Of a stretch of 39,162 nt of DNA, positions 23,828-33,690 are shown in pieces (the first letter of the stretch is position 1; each line of letters begins with the position of its first letter). Both the position numbers and the translations under genes were made by a program. Location: contig NZ_HG964936.1 of NCBI RefSeq assembly GCF_000613245.1, positions 1,341,742-1,380,903 on the forward strand, read 5' to 3'. The notes under the pieces were generated by a model. The model worked only from the letters and a program-made list of their open reading frames with translations. It did no database searches and had not been told where the DNA came from. Source of the stretch: Mycobacterium asiaticum DSM 44297. Lineage in GTDB: Bacteria; Actinomycetota; Actinomycetes; Mycobacteriales; Mycobacteriaceae.

Positions 23828-25463
23828 TGCTTCCTCCTTCGCATCGAGGACAACATGGAGTCGATCGGGCGCTCGATCAACTCCGCTCTGCAGCTGTCCA
23901 AGCGCGGTGGGGGAGTTGCGTTGCTGCTCAGCAACATTCGCGAGCACGGCGCACCGATCAAGAACATCGAGAATCAGTCCTCGGGCGTCATTCCGATCAT
24001 GAAGCTGCTCGAGGACTCGTTCTCCTACGCCAATCAGCTCGGTGCGCGTCAGGGTGCCGGCGCGGTGTATCTGCACGCCCACCACCCGGACATCTACCGC
24101 TTCCTGGACACCAAGCGGGAGAACGCCGACGAAAAGATCCGGATCAAGACGCTGAGCCTGGGCGTGGTGATTCCCGACATCACCTTCGAGCTGGCCAAGA
24201 AGAACGAGGACATGTACCTGTTCTCGCCGTATGACGTCGAACGGGTCTACGGAAAGGCCTTTGCCGACATCTCGGTCACCGAGAAGTACTACGAGATGGT
24301 CGACGACGCCCGCATCCGCAAGACCAAGATCAAGGCGCGCGAGTTCTTCCAGACGCTGGCCGAGTTGCAGTTCGAGTCCGGTTATCCCTACATCATGTTC
24401 GAGGACACGGTGAACCGGGCGAACCCGATCGAGGGCAAGATCACGCACTCCAACCTGTGCTCGGAGATTCTGCAGGTCTCTACACCGTCGGAGTTCAACG
24501 ACGACTTGTCGTACGCCAAAGTGGGCAAGGACATCTCGTGCAACCTGGGGTCGCTCAACATCGCCAAGGCGATGGACTCGCCGGACTTCGCTCAGACCAT
24601 CGAGGTGGCGATCCGCGCGCTGACCGCGGTGAGCGACCAGACCCACATCACCTCGGTGCCCTCGATCGAGCAGGGCAACAACGACTCTCACGCAATCGGG
24701 CTGGGACAGATGAACCTGCACGGGTACCTGGCCCGCGAAGGCATCTTCTACGGTTCCGAAGAGGGCGTCGACTTCACCAACATCTACTTCTACACGGTGC
24801 TCTACCACGCGTTGCGGGCGTCGAATCGTATTGCGATTGAACGCGGTACGCATTTCAAGGGCTTCGAAAAGTCCAAGTACGCCTCCGGGGAGTTCTTCGA
24901 CAAGTACACCGACGAGGTGTGGGAGCCTGCGACGGAGAAGGTGCGCCAGCTCTTCGCCGACGCCGGCATCCGCATTCCGAACCAGGACGACTGGAAGCGG
25001 TTGAAGGAGTCGGTGCAGGCGCACGGCATCTACAACCAGAACCTGCAGGCGGTGCCGCCGACCGGGTCGATCTCCTACATCAACCATTCGACGTCGTCGA
25101 TCCACCCGATCGTGTCGAAGGTGGAGATCCGCAAGGAAGGCAAGATCGGCCGGGTCTACTACCCAGCGCCCTACATGACTAACGACAACCTGGAGTACTA
25201 CCAGGATGCGTACGAGATCGGTTACGAGAAGATCATCGACACCTACGCCGCGGCGACCCAGCACGTGGATCAGGGGCTATCGCTGACGTTGTTCTTCAAG
25301 GACACCGCTACCACGCGCGACGTCAACAAGGCCCAGATCTACGCCTGGCGCAAGGGAATCAAGACGCTGTACTACATCCGGTTGCGTCAGATGGCTCTGG
25401 AAGGGACCGAGGTCGAGGGTTGCGTGTCCTGCATGCTGTAGGACACGGTGGCCGATAGCGCAG

Positions 25464-26981
25464 TCAGGGTAGGGTCCTGGCGCCCGGGCACTTGATGAGA
25501 GCAGCTGCTCGTTCCGCAATCCCGTAGACGGTTGCCATTGTGTTGGTTGCCGGTAGCGAAGGCATAACCGACGCATCGACGACCCGGAGGCCCGAGAGGC
25601 CGTGGACGCGAAGCTGGTCATCGACCACCGACTCATGAGCTTGGCCCATTGCGCACGTCCCGGCTGGGTGGAAGTAGGTGCCTACGGTTTGTTTGACGAA
25701 CTCTCGCAATGCATCCCTGGTGCCAACTTGTGGTCCGGGCGCTACTTCGGCGCCACGCCAACCGTCCAATGCGCGCGCGGCCCCGATCTCTCGGGCTGTG
25801 AACAGACCCTCCACCAGAGTTTCCAAGTCGCGCTCATCCCCGAGGTAGTTCGGGTCGACGACGGGTTCCAAGTCAGCGGCTCGGCCCGCCAAGCGCACTC
25901 TGCCGCGACTGAACGGTTGTAGCGCCGAGACACCGATAACGTAGATGTTCGGTATGTCGACTCCGGCCAAAGCGCCCGTATCCACCATCAGAATCTGTAA
26001 GTCAGGAGCCGCACCGGCATATTTGGAGCGGATCACTCCCATAATCTCGCCGTGGTTGTTCCGCGGTGTCGGAATAGGCCGAGTTGCTTGATATATGACG
26101 CCGGTGAAGGGATGGTCTTGCAAGTTAAGTCCTACGCCGGGTAGGTCGCATACAACGTCGATGCCAACGTCTCGGAGATGGCTTTGCGGTCCGACACCTG
26201 AAATCATGAGTAGCCATGGCGAGCCAATTGCACCGGCGCACAGCAAGACTTCGCCTGCCATGGCGGTCAACGGAGCTTGGCCGGCGACGCCGAAGTCCAC
26301 TCCGTTACAGCGACCGTTGACAAATCGCAGCCGGTGCACGAAAGCGTCCGCCACCAGGGTCAGATTCTTGCGGGGAAGCACGGGCCATAAGTAAGCATCC
26401 GCAGCGCTCTGCCGGTACCCGTTGGAGATAGTCACATCCGGTGACGCGAAGCCTAGCTCGCACCCGCCGCTCAGGTCCCCAGCCTGGCGGTAGCCACATT
26501 GCAGTGCGGCGCGCAAACCGGCCGCAAGTACCTCGTTAGGTGCCTCCACCGGCGCCACCTGCAGGGGTCCGTCCTTACCCCGTAAGGCAGCATCACCGTA
26601 GCGCGCGGTCTCGCTCGCTCTGAAGTAGGGCAACAGGTCGTCGAACTGCCAACCCGGTGGCCAATCGGCGTAGCTGTCGCGGTGGCCGCGCGCGAACGTC
26701 ATGCCACTGATTGCAGAGGAACCTCCGACACCACGCCCTAGCGGGAGATGGACCGCCCTGCCGATTGCCGACTGAACAGTGGTGAGAGTCCCGCCGTCGG
26801 CCGAACTTCCTATCAACGTGGGCCATTGCGGCGGCTGCGCGCTGGCGGGCGGAAGGGTGGCACTTCCAGCCTCAAGCAACAGGATTCGGACGTTGTTGTC
26901 GTCGCTGAGCCGGCGCGCCAAGACGCACCCAGCGGTACCTGCGCCTATGACGATGAAGTCGTATGACTCGATTCTTGGCAA
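25464..26981 (-). CDS. GMC family FAD-dependent oxidoreductase (choline dehydrogenase-like)
   Basis: 505 residues. FAD Rossmann GAGTAGCVLARRLS (about 13-26), GMC signature 1 around GRGVGGSSAISGMTFARGH (about 83-101), signature 2 around GAIGSPWLLMISGVGP (about 247-262), and the C-terminal active-site YFHPAGTCAMG plus DASVMPSLPATNTMATVYGIAERAA. It oxidises an alcohol with FAD; no substrate is readable. The start is TTG 26981, with an AGGGGGG ribosome site about 9 bases upstream. Several stretches are less GC-rich than the neighbours, which hints at acquisition. It converges on nrdE with 22 bp between stops and is divergent from mmpS/mmpL. Confidence 0.9.
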   Translation of the reverse strand: MPRIESYDFIVIGAGTAGCVLARRLSDDNNVRILLLEAGSATLPPASAQPPQWPTLIGSSADGGTLTTVQSAIGRAVHLPLGRGVGGSSAISGMTFARGHRDSYADWPPGWQFDDLLPYFRASETARYGDAALRGKDGPLQVAPVEAPNEVLAAGLRAALQCGYRQAGDLSGGCELGFASPDVTISNGYRQSAADAYLWPVLPRKNLTLVADAFVHRLRFVNGRCNGVDFGVAGQAPLTAMAGEVLLCAGAIGSPWLLMISGVGPQSHLRDVGIDVVCDLPGVGLNLQDHPFTGVIYQATRPIPTPRNNHGEIMGVIRSKYAGAAPDLQILMVDTGALAGVDIPNIYVIGVSALQPFSRGRVRLAGRAADLEPVVDPNYLGDERDLETLVEGLFTAREIGAARALDGWRGAEVAPGPQVGTRDALREFVKQTVGTYFHPAGTCAMGQAHESVVDDQLRVHGLSGLRVVDASVMPSLPATNTMATVYGIAERAAALIKCPGARTLP

Positions 26982-27199
26982 GGTGAAGTCCCCCCTTGAG
27001 GCTTGCAGACGAACGAATTGTGTTCGCGACGTTGACCTTCCGAATGATCAGAAGTCCGGTGACCCGTCGCTGACACCGAGCACCATACGACGGCGGCGCT
27101 GAGCCTTCAAGGCCTGAGGGACGGGACTGGTTCCCCGACCGCGTTTTCCGGCCAGCGGCCGCGTTATCGGGGTAGACCGGCCGCGGTAGCGCCCCTACC

Positions 27200-27260
27200 G
27201 TTTCAGTAGAAAGCCGGCGAAGGTGCCCTGTGTAGGTGCCTTCGCCGATGGCGCTGAAAC
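27200..27260 (+). promoter_or_regulatory. large nested stem-loop in the leader of the mmpS side
   Basis: GTTTCAG (27200-27206) pairs with CTGAAAC (27254-27260) and, inside, CGGCGAAGG (27215-27223) with CCTTCGCCG (27239-27247). Weaker hairpins precede it (GGTAG/CTACC around 27164-27198). It lies in the 473-bp gap between divergent GMC and mmpS genes. It may be a terminator, a structured leader or a cis-regulatory RNA; no known riboswitch class is matched. Confidence 0.45.
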
Positions 27261-27276
27261 CGAAGGATCAACTCTC

Positions 27277-27351
27277 GTGACCGTGACTGGGCCCGACACA
27301 CCCGAACAGCCCCGCGGCGAGGTACCGAGCGCCGGGCCTCGGCTGCATTGA
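27277..27351 (+). CDS. possible 24-codon ORF after the stem-loop
   Basis: GTG 27277 is preceded at a good distance by GAAGGA (27262-27267) and opens 24 codons reading VTVTGPDTPEQPRGEVPSAG and a short end, stopping at TGA 27349. A weak promoter (TTGACT 27348, 18 bp, TAAACC 27372) overlaps its end. It may be a leader peptide, the remnant of a deleted gene's start, or chance. The only support is the ribosome site and position. Confidence 0.25.
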   Translation: MTVTGPDTPEQPRGEVPSAGPRLH

Positions 27352-27454
27352 CTTCCGTCGCCGTGTCCGTCTAAACCCAGCTGAGGTCACGCTCGCGTAG
27401 TTGTGAAGTGCCTGAGCTTCCGCATGCCTTGTAATACGAAGGGCCGCAACAATA

Positions 27455-27898
27455 ATGAAAGCCTCTATAGGCCGGCGTCTGCTCAATAGGCTCTGGCTGC
27501 CCGCCGTGGTCGCCGTCGTAGCCGTCTTGGCGGGCTTCGTCATCGACTCCGCGCACGGAATCTTCGGCTCCCAGGACCGAACCCGCAGCCCGGGCAACAA
27601 ATTCGTCATCGCGCAGTTCAACCCCAAACGCATCGAATACGACGTCTTCGGCGACTTGGCGGGTTGGGGGAGAGCCAGCTACTGGGATGTGAACTCCCAC
27701 CCCGTGGTGGTCGACCTCCCAGCGCTGCCCTGGACACACACGGAGGTAACCGTTTTGACGACGGCTACCGCCGACATCACCGCGCAGGTGGCGGGCGGAA
27801 CCGTCGGCTGCCGCATCACCGTAGACGGCCAGGTGCGCTCCGCGCACACCGCCACGGGTGACCATGCCGGCGTCTGGTGTCAGGTGCTCTCCGCATGA
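27455..27898 (+). CDS. MmpS family membrane protein
   Basis: 147 residues: a single N-terminal membrane helix (LWLPAVVAVVAVLAGFVI, about 13-30) and a periplasmic beta-rich domain with the MmpS pattern YDVFGDLAGWGRASYWDVNSHPV and LPWTHTEVTVLTTATADITAQVAGG, then CRITVDG. MmpS proteins are accessory partners of MmpL exporters. ATG 27455 has a GAAGGG ribosome site about 12 bases upstream. The stop overlaps mmpL as ATGA, so the two are translationally coupled. Likely an MmpS4/5-type siderophore or lipid exporter subunit; the exact member is not assigned. Confidence 0.92.
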   Translation: MKASIGRRLLNRLWLPAVVAVVAVLAGFVIDSAHGIFGSQDRTRSPGNKFVIAQFNPKRIEYDVFGDLAGWGRASYWDVNSHPVVVDLPALPWTHTEVTVLTTATADITAQVAGGTVGCRITVDGQVRSAHTATGDHAGVWCQVLSA

Positions 27899-30726
27899 TG
27901 GCCGACAACACTAGCTCCGCCACGCGTAAACCCCTTGTTGCGCGGACGATTCGCCGGTTCGCCGTGCCCGTAGTTCTGGCCTGGGTCGCGCTGATGATCG
28001 TCCTCAACGTGGTTGTGCCGCAATTAGAACCCGTCACCGAGGCGGGCCGGGGCCCCCTGGTCCCAGTCGACGCGCCGTCGGCGCAGGCACTCATCCACAT
28101 CGGCCAGGTGTTCCAGGAATCCGACAGCAATAGCCTGGTGATGATCGTCCTGGAGGGCGAACACAAACTCGACCAAACCGACCACGTGTTCTACAACGAC
28201 CTGGTCGCAAAGCTGCAGCGTGACAAGCACGTTCAATACGTGATGAACCTGTGGGGCCAGGGGACGACGGCCGCGGGCGTGCAGAGTAACGACGGCAAAG
28301 CGTCCTACACGCTGGTGCGTACCGCCGGCAATCTCGGCTCGGCGCTGTCCGACGAATCGATCAAGGCAGTACGGGACCTGGTCTCCCAGACCAAGACCCC
28401 GCCAGGGTTGCGGGTCTACGTCTCCGGGTCCGCACCGCTGTCCGCGGACATGCTGCAAGCCGGCAACGAGAGCCTGATCATGATCATGTTCGTCACCATC
28501 GTGCTCATCTCGGTCATGCTGCTGATTGTTTACCGCTCGATCACAACTGCGCTGCTCGTCCTGTTCATGGTGATGCTGGAATTGAATTGCGGGCGCGGCA
28601 TCGTCTCCCTCCTGGCCTTCCACAAGCTGATCGGAATATCCGAATTCGCCTCAAACCTGTTGGTGTCGCTGATCCTTGGGGCGGGTACGGACTACGCGAT
28701 CTTTCTGATCGGCCGCTACCACGAAGCGCGCCACGCGGGCGAAGACCGGGAAACCGCCTACTACTCCGCCGTGCACGGCGTGTCCCACGTCATCCTGGGA
28801 TCGGGCCTGGCGGTCGCCGGCGCGACGTTCTGCCTCAAGTTCACCCGGCTCAACTACTTCAACACCTGCGGAATTCCCTGCGCGATCGCCATGCTCACCG
28901 CGGTCACCGCTGCGCTGACCTTCGGTCCGGCGGTGCTGGCGCTGGGCAGCCGCATCGGCATCTTCGAACCGAAACACAAAGCCGGAGCTGGCGTTTGGCG
29001 CAAAGTCGGCACCGTGACGGTGCGTTGGCCCGGCCGGGTTCTGCTGGCAAGTTGCGTGGTGGTGCTTGTCGGATCGCTGACGCTGCCCACCTACCATCCC
29101 AACTACGACGACCGGATCTACATCTCCGATGACAGTCCGTCAAAGCAGGGCTACGCCGCGAGCGACCGACACTTCCCGGTCAGCAGGCTAAACGGCGACA
29201 TGCTGATGGTCGAATCCGATCACGACATGCGCAACAGCACGGACATGATCGCGCTGGACCGAGTGGCACGCAGTGTGTTCCACACACCAGGAGTGGGACT
29301 TATCCAGAGCGTCACCCGGCCGCTGGGGACTCCGCTTGAGCATTCGTCGTTCACCTACACCATCGGCACGATGGGCACGAAAATCAAAGAGCTGCTGCCG
29401 TTCCTCACCGACCTGAACACCCGGCTGACGGACATGGCCGACATCACAAACCGTATGACCGACCTGATGCGTCAGCAACAGGAACTGACGTCGCAACAGG
29501 CCGGCGCGGCCCATATCGCCGCCGACGCCGCACGCGGCATGAAAGAAGTCACGGATGCGCTGCGCGACGACATTGCCGACTTCGACGACGTCTGGCGGCC
29601 GATCCGGAGCTACTTCTATTGGGAGAAGCACTGTTTCGATATCCCGGTCTGTTGGTCGCTGCGTTCGCTGTTCGACGCGACCGACAAGATTGACCAGCTC
29701 GATGAGCAGATGGACAAGAACCTGAAAGCCGCCCTGATTCAGGACGCGGTGCTACCGCAACTGGTCGACTTGCTCGGCCGCAACGTCGAACAGCTCAACG
29801 AGCTGCGCCTGAAGATCCTCGCCGAGCACAGCACGATCGAGCCCCAGCTGGCCGAATTGGAGGCGCTGAGTCGGCAGATGATGGATCTGGGCTACGCATT
29901 CGACAGTTCGAAGAATGACGAGTTCTTCTACCTGCCACCGGATGCGTTCGACAATCCGTCTTTTCAGATCGATCTGAAATTCTTCATGTCCCCGGACGGA
30001 AAAGCGGCGCGATACATGATCTACCACGACGGCGAAGCGCTGACGGAAGCGGGCATTCACCACGACCAGGTCTATTTGGCCGCCGCCGAGGAGGCGCTGA
30101 AGGGCACCACGCTCGGCGGGTCTCGGGTCTATCTCGGCGGCGCCGCGACGACGTACTGGGACATCCAGGATGCCGCGAAGACGGACCTGATCATCGCGGC
30201 TGCAGCAGCATTCGCGTTGATCTTCTTAGTGATGCTGCTCATCACCGGCAGCATTATCGCCGCACTGGTCATCATCGGCACGGTGGCGTTCTCCTATTCG
30301 GGCGCGTTCGGGCTGTCCGTGCTTATCTGGCAGCACGTGCTCGGGATTCCGATGAGCTGGCTGGGCCTGCCGCTGACCTTCATCATCCTGGTAGCGGTGG
30401 GCTCGGACTACAACCTGCTGCTCATCGCCCGCTACCTCGAAGAAAGCAGGGCGGGACTGAACACCGGTCTGATTCGGGCGGTGGCCAACTCCGGCAAGGT
30501 GGTCACCACCGCTGGTCTGGTGTTCGCCGTCACCATGATGGCAATGGTGTCCGGCAAACTGATTTCGGTGGGTGAAATGGGATCCACGATCGGCATCGGC
30601 CTGCTGCTCGATACGCTCATCGTTCGTTCGTTCATCACACCGGCCATCGCCCGCCTGCTGGGGCCGTTCTTCTGGTGGCCCCGATTGATCCCGTCCCGAC
30701 CGCCGAGGAATCCGGTCAGAGGCTGA
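27895..30726 (+). CDS. MmpL family RND transporter
   Basis: 943 residues from ATG 27895 (a second ATG follows directly at 27898). This is the typical RND plan: helix 1 at FAVPVVLAWVALMIVLNVVV, a periplasmic domain, helices 2-6 with GAGTDYAIFLIGRYHEARHAG (the proton-relay Asp-Tyr of helix 4), a long cytoplasmic/periplasmic region with a coiled-coil-like stretch (about 500-640: LTDMADITNRMTDLMRQQQE and on), and helices 7-12 with AVGSDYNLLLIARYLEES (second Asp-Tyr pair). Length and internal coiled-coil region fit the MmpL4/MmpL5 group. It exports lipids or siderophores with its MmpS. No TetR gene of the MmpR5 type is next to it. Confidence 0.94.
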   Translation: MMADNTSSATRKPLVARTIRRFAVPVVLAWVALMIVLNVVVPQLEPVTEAGRGPLVPVDAPSAQALIHIGQVFQESDSNSLVMIVLEGEHKLDQTDHVFYNDLVAKLQRDKHVQYVMNLWGQGTTAAGVQSNDGKASYTLVRTAGNLGSALSDESIKAVRDLVSQTKTPPGLRVYVSGSAPLSADMLQAGNESLIMIMFVTIVLISVMLLIVYRSITTALLVLFMVMLELNCGRGIVSLLAFHKLIGISEFASNLLVSLILGAGTDYAIFLIGRYHEARHAGEDRETAYYSAVHGVSHVILGSGLAVAGATFCLKFTRLNYFNTCGIPCAIAMLTAVTAALTFGPAVLALGSRIGIFEPKHKAGAGVWRKVGTVTVRWPGRVLLASCVVVLVGSLTLPTYHPNYDDRIYISDDSPSKQGYAASDRHFPVSRLNGDMLMVESDHDMRNSTDMIALDRVARSVFHTPGVGLIQSVTRPLGTPLEHSSFTYTIGTMGTKIKELLPFLTDLNTRLTDMADITNRMTDLMRQQQELTSQQAGAAHIAADAARGMKEVTDALRDDIADFDDVWRPIRSYFYWEKHCFDIPVCWSLRSLFDATDKIDQLDEQMDKNLKAALIQDAVLPQLVDLLGRNVEQLNELRLKILAEHSTIEPQLAELEALSRQMMDLGYAFDSSKNDEFFYLPPDAFDNPSFQIDLKFFMSPDGKAARYMIYHDGEALTEAGIHHDQVYLAAAEEALKGTTLGGSRVYLGGAATTYWDIQDAAKTDLIIAAAAAFALIFLVMLLITGSIIAALVIIGTVAFSYSGAFGLSVLIWQHVLGIPMSWLGLPLTFIILVAVGSDYNLLLIARYLEESRAGLNTGLIRAVANSGKVVTTAGLVFAVTMMAMVSGKLISVGEMGSTIGIGLLLDTLIVRSFITPAIARLLGPFFWWPRLIPSRPPRNPVRG

Positions 30727-30743
30727 CGCCGCCACACGAATGA

Positions 30744-31535
30744 TTAATCCTCGGGAGCGGCATCAAAGTCCATCACCGCGCGGATGAATTGCGTTGGGTC
30801 GTAATCGATCGCCTGATGTCCTTGCCCGGGCAAGGGCACGATCGCGGTTCCCGGTATTCGGGCCGCGAGGGCCGTGGTGGCCGCCCGGAAGTACTCGGGG
30901 CTCTCGGTGCCGAGCAACATTCGCACCGGGACAGCGATCTCGGCATGCCGCGCCGTCACGCGGTAGCCGCGGGCCTGGGTGAGTTCGCGACCGGCCGTGT
31001 GGGCGATCGAATCGGCGACGTACGGAAATTCGCGATCGGCAAGGTCTTTGATCGCCGGCCAGGGTAGCTGCAGGGTTTCGCGGTAGAACGCTTCGAGGAT
31101 GGCGCGGGGGTCCGATGTCGCGGTGATCCGGGCCCAGCCCCCCGGGGAGCCGACGTCGAGGCCCGGTGACGGTATGGGTGGCTCGTAGAGCATGATGCGG
31201 CGGAAAGCCGACGTGATCAGAGCCGCTTCCAGCACCGCCAACGCCCCGTAGGAATGCCCGACAACGTAGACACTTCCGCCCAGCGCCTCGGCGAGGGCCG
31301 TCACATCCTCGGCTTCGCGCGTCAGGCTGTAGGGTTTCACCTCGGCCGTGCTCAGTCCTCGTCCGCGGCGGTCCATCGCATAGACGGTGTAGTGCTGTGC
31401 CAGCGCCGGTGTGACCGAGGCCCAACGAGCACGTGTGCCGGTGCTGCCGTGCACAAGCAGCAGGGGCGGGCCCGCGCCGACGGAGTCGTAGCCGATCGTG
31501 GTGCCGTCGAGTGAGATCACGGTTGCCATATCCAT
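30744..31535 (-). CDS. alpha/beta hydrolase fold protein
   Basis: 263 residues from ATG 31535; other starts are ATG 31529 and ATG 31580. An alpha/beta hydrolase is shown by the oxyanion strand LLLVHGSTGT (about 27-36), DRRGRGLS, the nucleophile elbow VVGHSYGALAV with catalytic Ser, and the catalytic His in GQGHQAIDYDP near the C-terminus. The acid is probably Asp/Glu in LLGTESPEY. The substrate is unknown; similar proteins act as esterases, lactonases or haloperoxidase-like enzymes. It converges on mmpL (17 bp) and is divergent from the LLM gene. The region between the starts has no clear operator. Confidence 0.87.
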   Translation of the reverse strand: MDMATVISLDGTTIGYDSVGAGPPLLLVHGSTGTRARWASVTPALAQHYTVYAMDRRGRGLSTAEVKPYSLTREAEDVTALAEALGGSVYVVGHSYGALAVLEAALITSAFRRIMLYEPPIPSPGLDVGSPGGWARITATSDPRAILEAFYRETLQLPWPAIKDLADREFPYVADSIAHTAGRELTQARGYRVTARHAEIAVPVRMLLGTESPEYFRAATTALAARIPGTAIVPLPGQGHQAIDYDPTQFIRAVMDFDAAPED

Positions 31536-31680
31536 TGCAACGCCCATGCGGGCTCGCATTGAGCTTTCGCAATGCGCCATCTAGTCCACAGAAACGGACG
31601 CCTTGTCGTTGCAACGGCATGCGTGGCACGGGGGCGTTGTTGACTGCGCTGACGGTCGCGACGAAAGGGAAAGGTGTCGA

Positions 31681-32637
31681 ATGAAACTCGGGCTTCGTCT
31701 GCCACAGCGATTGGGAATCGACCTGCAACACGACCTGGTCGAGGCGGCTCGCACCGCCGAGGCGGCCGGCTACGACAGCTTGTGGACGTACGAACGCCTG
31801 CTCTTCCCGCGAACTCCCGTCGAACCCTATGCCGGATCGAACGAGCCGTGGCCGGAACATTCGCGACAGGCCGCCGACCCCTTGACCGTGCTGACCGTGG
31901 CGGCGGTGGTGACAGAGGAGGTGCGTCTGGGTACGTCCGTTCTGGTCGCCGCCCTGCATACACCCGTACAACTGGCGAAAACCCTTGCCACATTAGATCG
32001 GATCAGCGGCGGCCGGGTCGTCGCGGGCCTCGGGACCGGCTGGGCGACTGATGAATTGCAGGCCACGGGCGCCACCCGCGCGGACCGCGGCCGCTTCCTC
32101 GACGAGACGCTAGACGTCTTCGATGCCGTCTGGGCGGCGGACCCGGTCAGCTTTCGGAGTCCTCGCGTTGTCATCGACGACGCCGCGTTCCTGCCCAAGC
32201 CCGTATCGAAGATCCCGGTGCTGTTGGGCGGCGGCGGCAGCAACCTAGGCCGCGGCACCACCTCGAAAGCCGTGCGCCGCATCGCCAACCGCGCCGACGG
32301 CTGGCTCCCGGTAATGACCACGCCGGGGTCGACGGGAGCCGCGGAACTGCGCGCCGGCTGGGACCGCATCCGGCAACTGGCATCCGAATGCGGCCGGGAC
32401 GCCACCGGGATGCAGATGATCGTGGTCGGAAACGTCACTTTTACCGACCGTCCGGCGGGGCCGGACCGAGCGGCGTTCGTCGGCACTTTGGATCAGATCA
32501 TGGACGATGTGGCGACGGCGGCGGCGGCCGGCGCCGACGAGCTGATCGTGGATCTCAATCTGCAGGACTGGTTCACCAGTACTCCCCAGATGCTCGAGAC
32601 GGCGTTAGAAATTCGGGATAGGACCGCGGCGTCATGA
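31681..32637 (+). CDS. LLM class F420-dependent oxidoreductase
   Basis: 318 residues from ATG 31681, with AAAGGGAAAGG ribosome site. A luciferase-like TIM barrel: MKLGLRLPQ, AEAAGYDSLWTYERLLFPRTP, RLGTSVLVAALHTPVQLAKTLATLDRISGGRVVAGLGTGW (family signature) and RIANRADGWLPVM. Mycobacterial members use F420 as hydride carrier. ATG of the AraC gene overlaps its stop as ATGA, so enzyme and regulator are one translational unit. Substrate unknown; the divergent hydrolase may act in the same path. Confidence 0.88.
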   Translation: MKLGLRLPQRLGIDLQHDLVEAARTAEAAGYDSLWTYERLLFPRTPVEPYAGSNEPWPEHSRQAADPLTVLTVAAVVTEEVRLGTSVLVAALHTPVQLAKTLATLDRISGGRVVAGLGTGWATDELQATGATRADRGRFLDETLDVFDAVWAADPVSFRSPRVVIDDAAFLPKPVSKIPVLLGGGGSNLGRGTTSKAVRRIANRADGWLPVMTTPGSTGAAELRAGWDRIRQLASECGRDATGMQMIVVGNVTFTDRPAGPDRAAFVGTLDQIMDDVATAAAAGADELIVDLNLQDWFTSTPQMLETALEIRDRTAAS

Positions 32638-33620
32638 TCGAGGGTCTGCGCATCCGGACCGACACCTCAGATCCGCACGAAGCGAGAAGCCGACTCGCAA
32701 GTGTCTACTGCCCCCACCGCCTCACCGTCCGCGGCGGCTCTTCGGCGTTCCGCGCCCGCCACGCCGAGGGTGGTGCCGCGGGGCTCGGTGTTTACTCGCT
32801 GTCGTTCGGGTCCGGCATCACCTTGTTGGAGTCGCCGCCATTCGACGACTTCGTCCTGGTGTCGCAGCAGATCACCGGGCGGCTCGCGGTCCGGGCTGAC
32901 AGTGGGGACCGGCTGCTGTTGCCCGGGCAGCATGTGGTGCTGGATGCGCACACGGCGTATCGATTGCGCTGGGAGGACAACTGCCACCTCTTTCATGTGC
33001 GGATCGCCCGCCGCGATTTCGAGACGGCGGTCGCGGAGCTTATCGGAGCCCAAGGATCCGGGGCCGTGCGATTTCCGTTGAGCTGGCGTCCGTCAAAGCC
33101 CGGGACGGTCGCGGTGGCGAAAATCATGCATTTGCTGCTCCGCAATGCCGGACCGGACGGGCTCCTGAGCTCCGGTGCGTTGCTTCGCGACCAGCTGCGC
33201 CGGACGCTGGTGGCCAGCCTGATCGAGGCCTACCCCGGCGCCTTCCCGTCGCCAGGTGAATCTTCTAGCGGCGAAGTCCGACCGCCGGCTGTCCGTCGTG
33301 CCGTCGCCTACCTCGAGGACTCCGTCGAAAAATCCACCGAGAACATCCGAATCGATGACGTCGCGGCCGCGGCGCAGTTGAGCACCCGCGCCCTCCAGGA
33401 CGCCTTCCGCAAGCACCTGGACACCACGCCGATGGCATATCTCAGATCGATCCGCCTCGCTCGGGCGCACGCCGATCTGCGGCGATCAGCTGTCGATGAA
33501 GGCACCACTGTGGCAGCGATCGCACACCGATGGGGCTTCGGAAATCTCGGCCGATTCGCGGCCGACTACCGGCGGGAGTTCGGCCGGTCGCCGAGCGAGG
33601 TGCTGCGCACGTCGCGGTGA
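32634..33620 (+). CDS. AraC family transcriptional regulator
   Basis: 328 residues. The N-terminal half is an AraC-binding-like cupin (FGSGITLLESPPFDDFVLVSQQITG...LLPGQHVVLDAHTAYRL), like the AraC-binding-like family that contains the NphR/FeaR group. The C-terminal helix-turn-helix pair is clear from about residue 225: IRIDDVAAAAQLSTRALQDAFRKHLDTTPMAYLRSIRLARAHADL and TTVAAIAHRWGFGNLGRFAADYRREFGRSPSEVL. It overlaps the LLM gene by 4 bp (ATGA). It probably activates the LLM operon in response to its substrate. Confidence 0.92.
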   Translation: MIEGLRIRTDTSDPHEARSRLASVYCPHRLTVRGGSSAFRARHAEGGAAGLGVYSLSFGSGITLLESPPFDDFVLVSQQITGRLAVRADSGDRLLLPGQHVVLDAHTAYRLRWEDNCHLFHVRIARRDFETAVAELIGAQGSGAVRFPLSWRPSKPGTVAVAKIMHLLLRNAGPDGLLSSGALLRDQLRRTLVASLIEAYPGAFPSPGESSSGEVRPPAVRRAVAYLEDSVEKSTENIRIDDVAAAAQLSTRALQDAFRKHLDTTPMAYLRSIRLARAHADLRRSAVDEGTTVAAIAHRWGFGNLGRFAADYRREFGRSPSEVLRTSR

Positions 33621-33690
33621 GTTCGCGACACCCGGTCCCGGGATGCGCGGTCTGCCCAGGTCAGCCCCGCAGGGCTGTATCGTGCTTTTC

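Noticed and set aside
23381..25264. 627-codon open frame antisense to nrdE
   Set aside because: It is the mirror of a highly conserved coding frame, with no recognisable domain.
27215..27280. Glycine riboswitch, from the string CGAAGGATCAACTCTC
   Set aside because: Only the 3' end looks similar; the aptamer core and paired elements are not found, and the neighbouring genes are not glycine genes.
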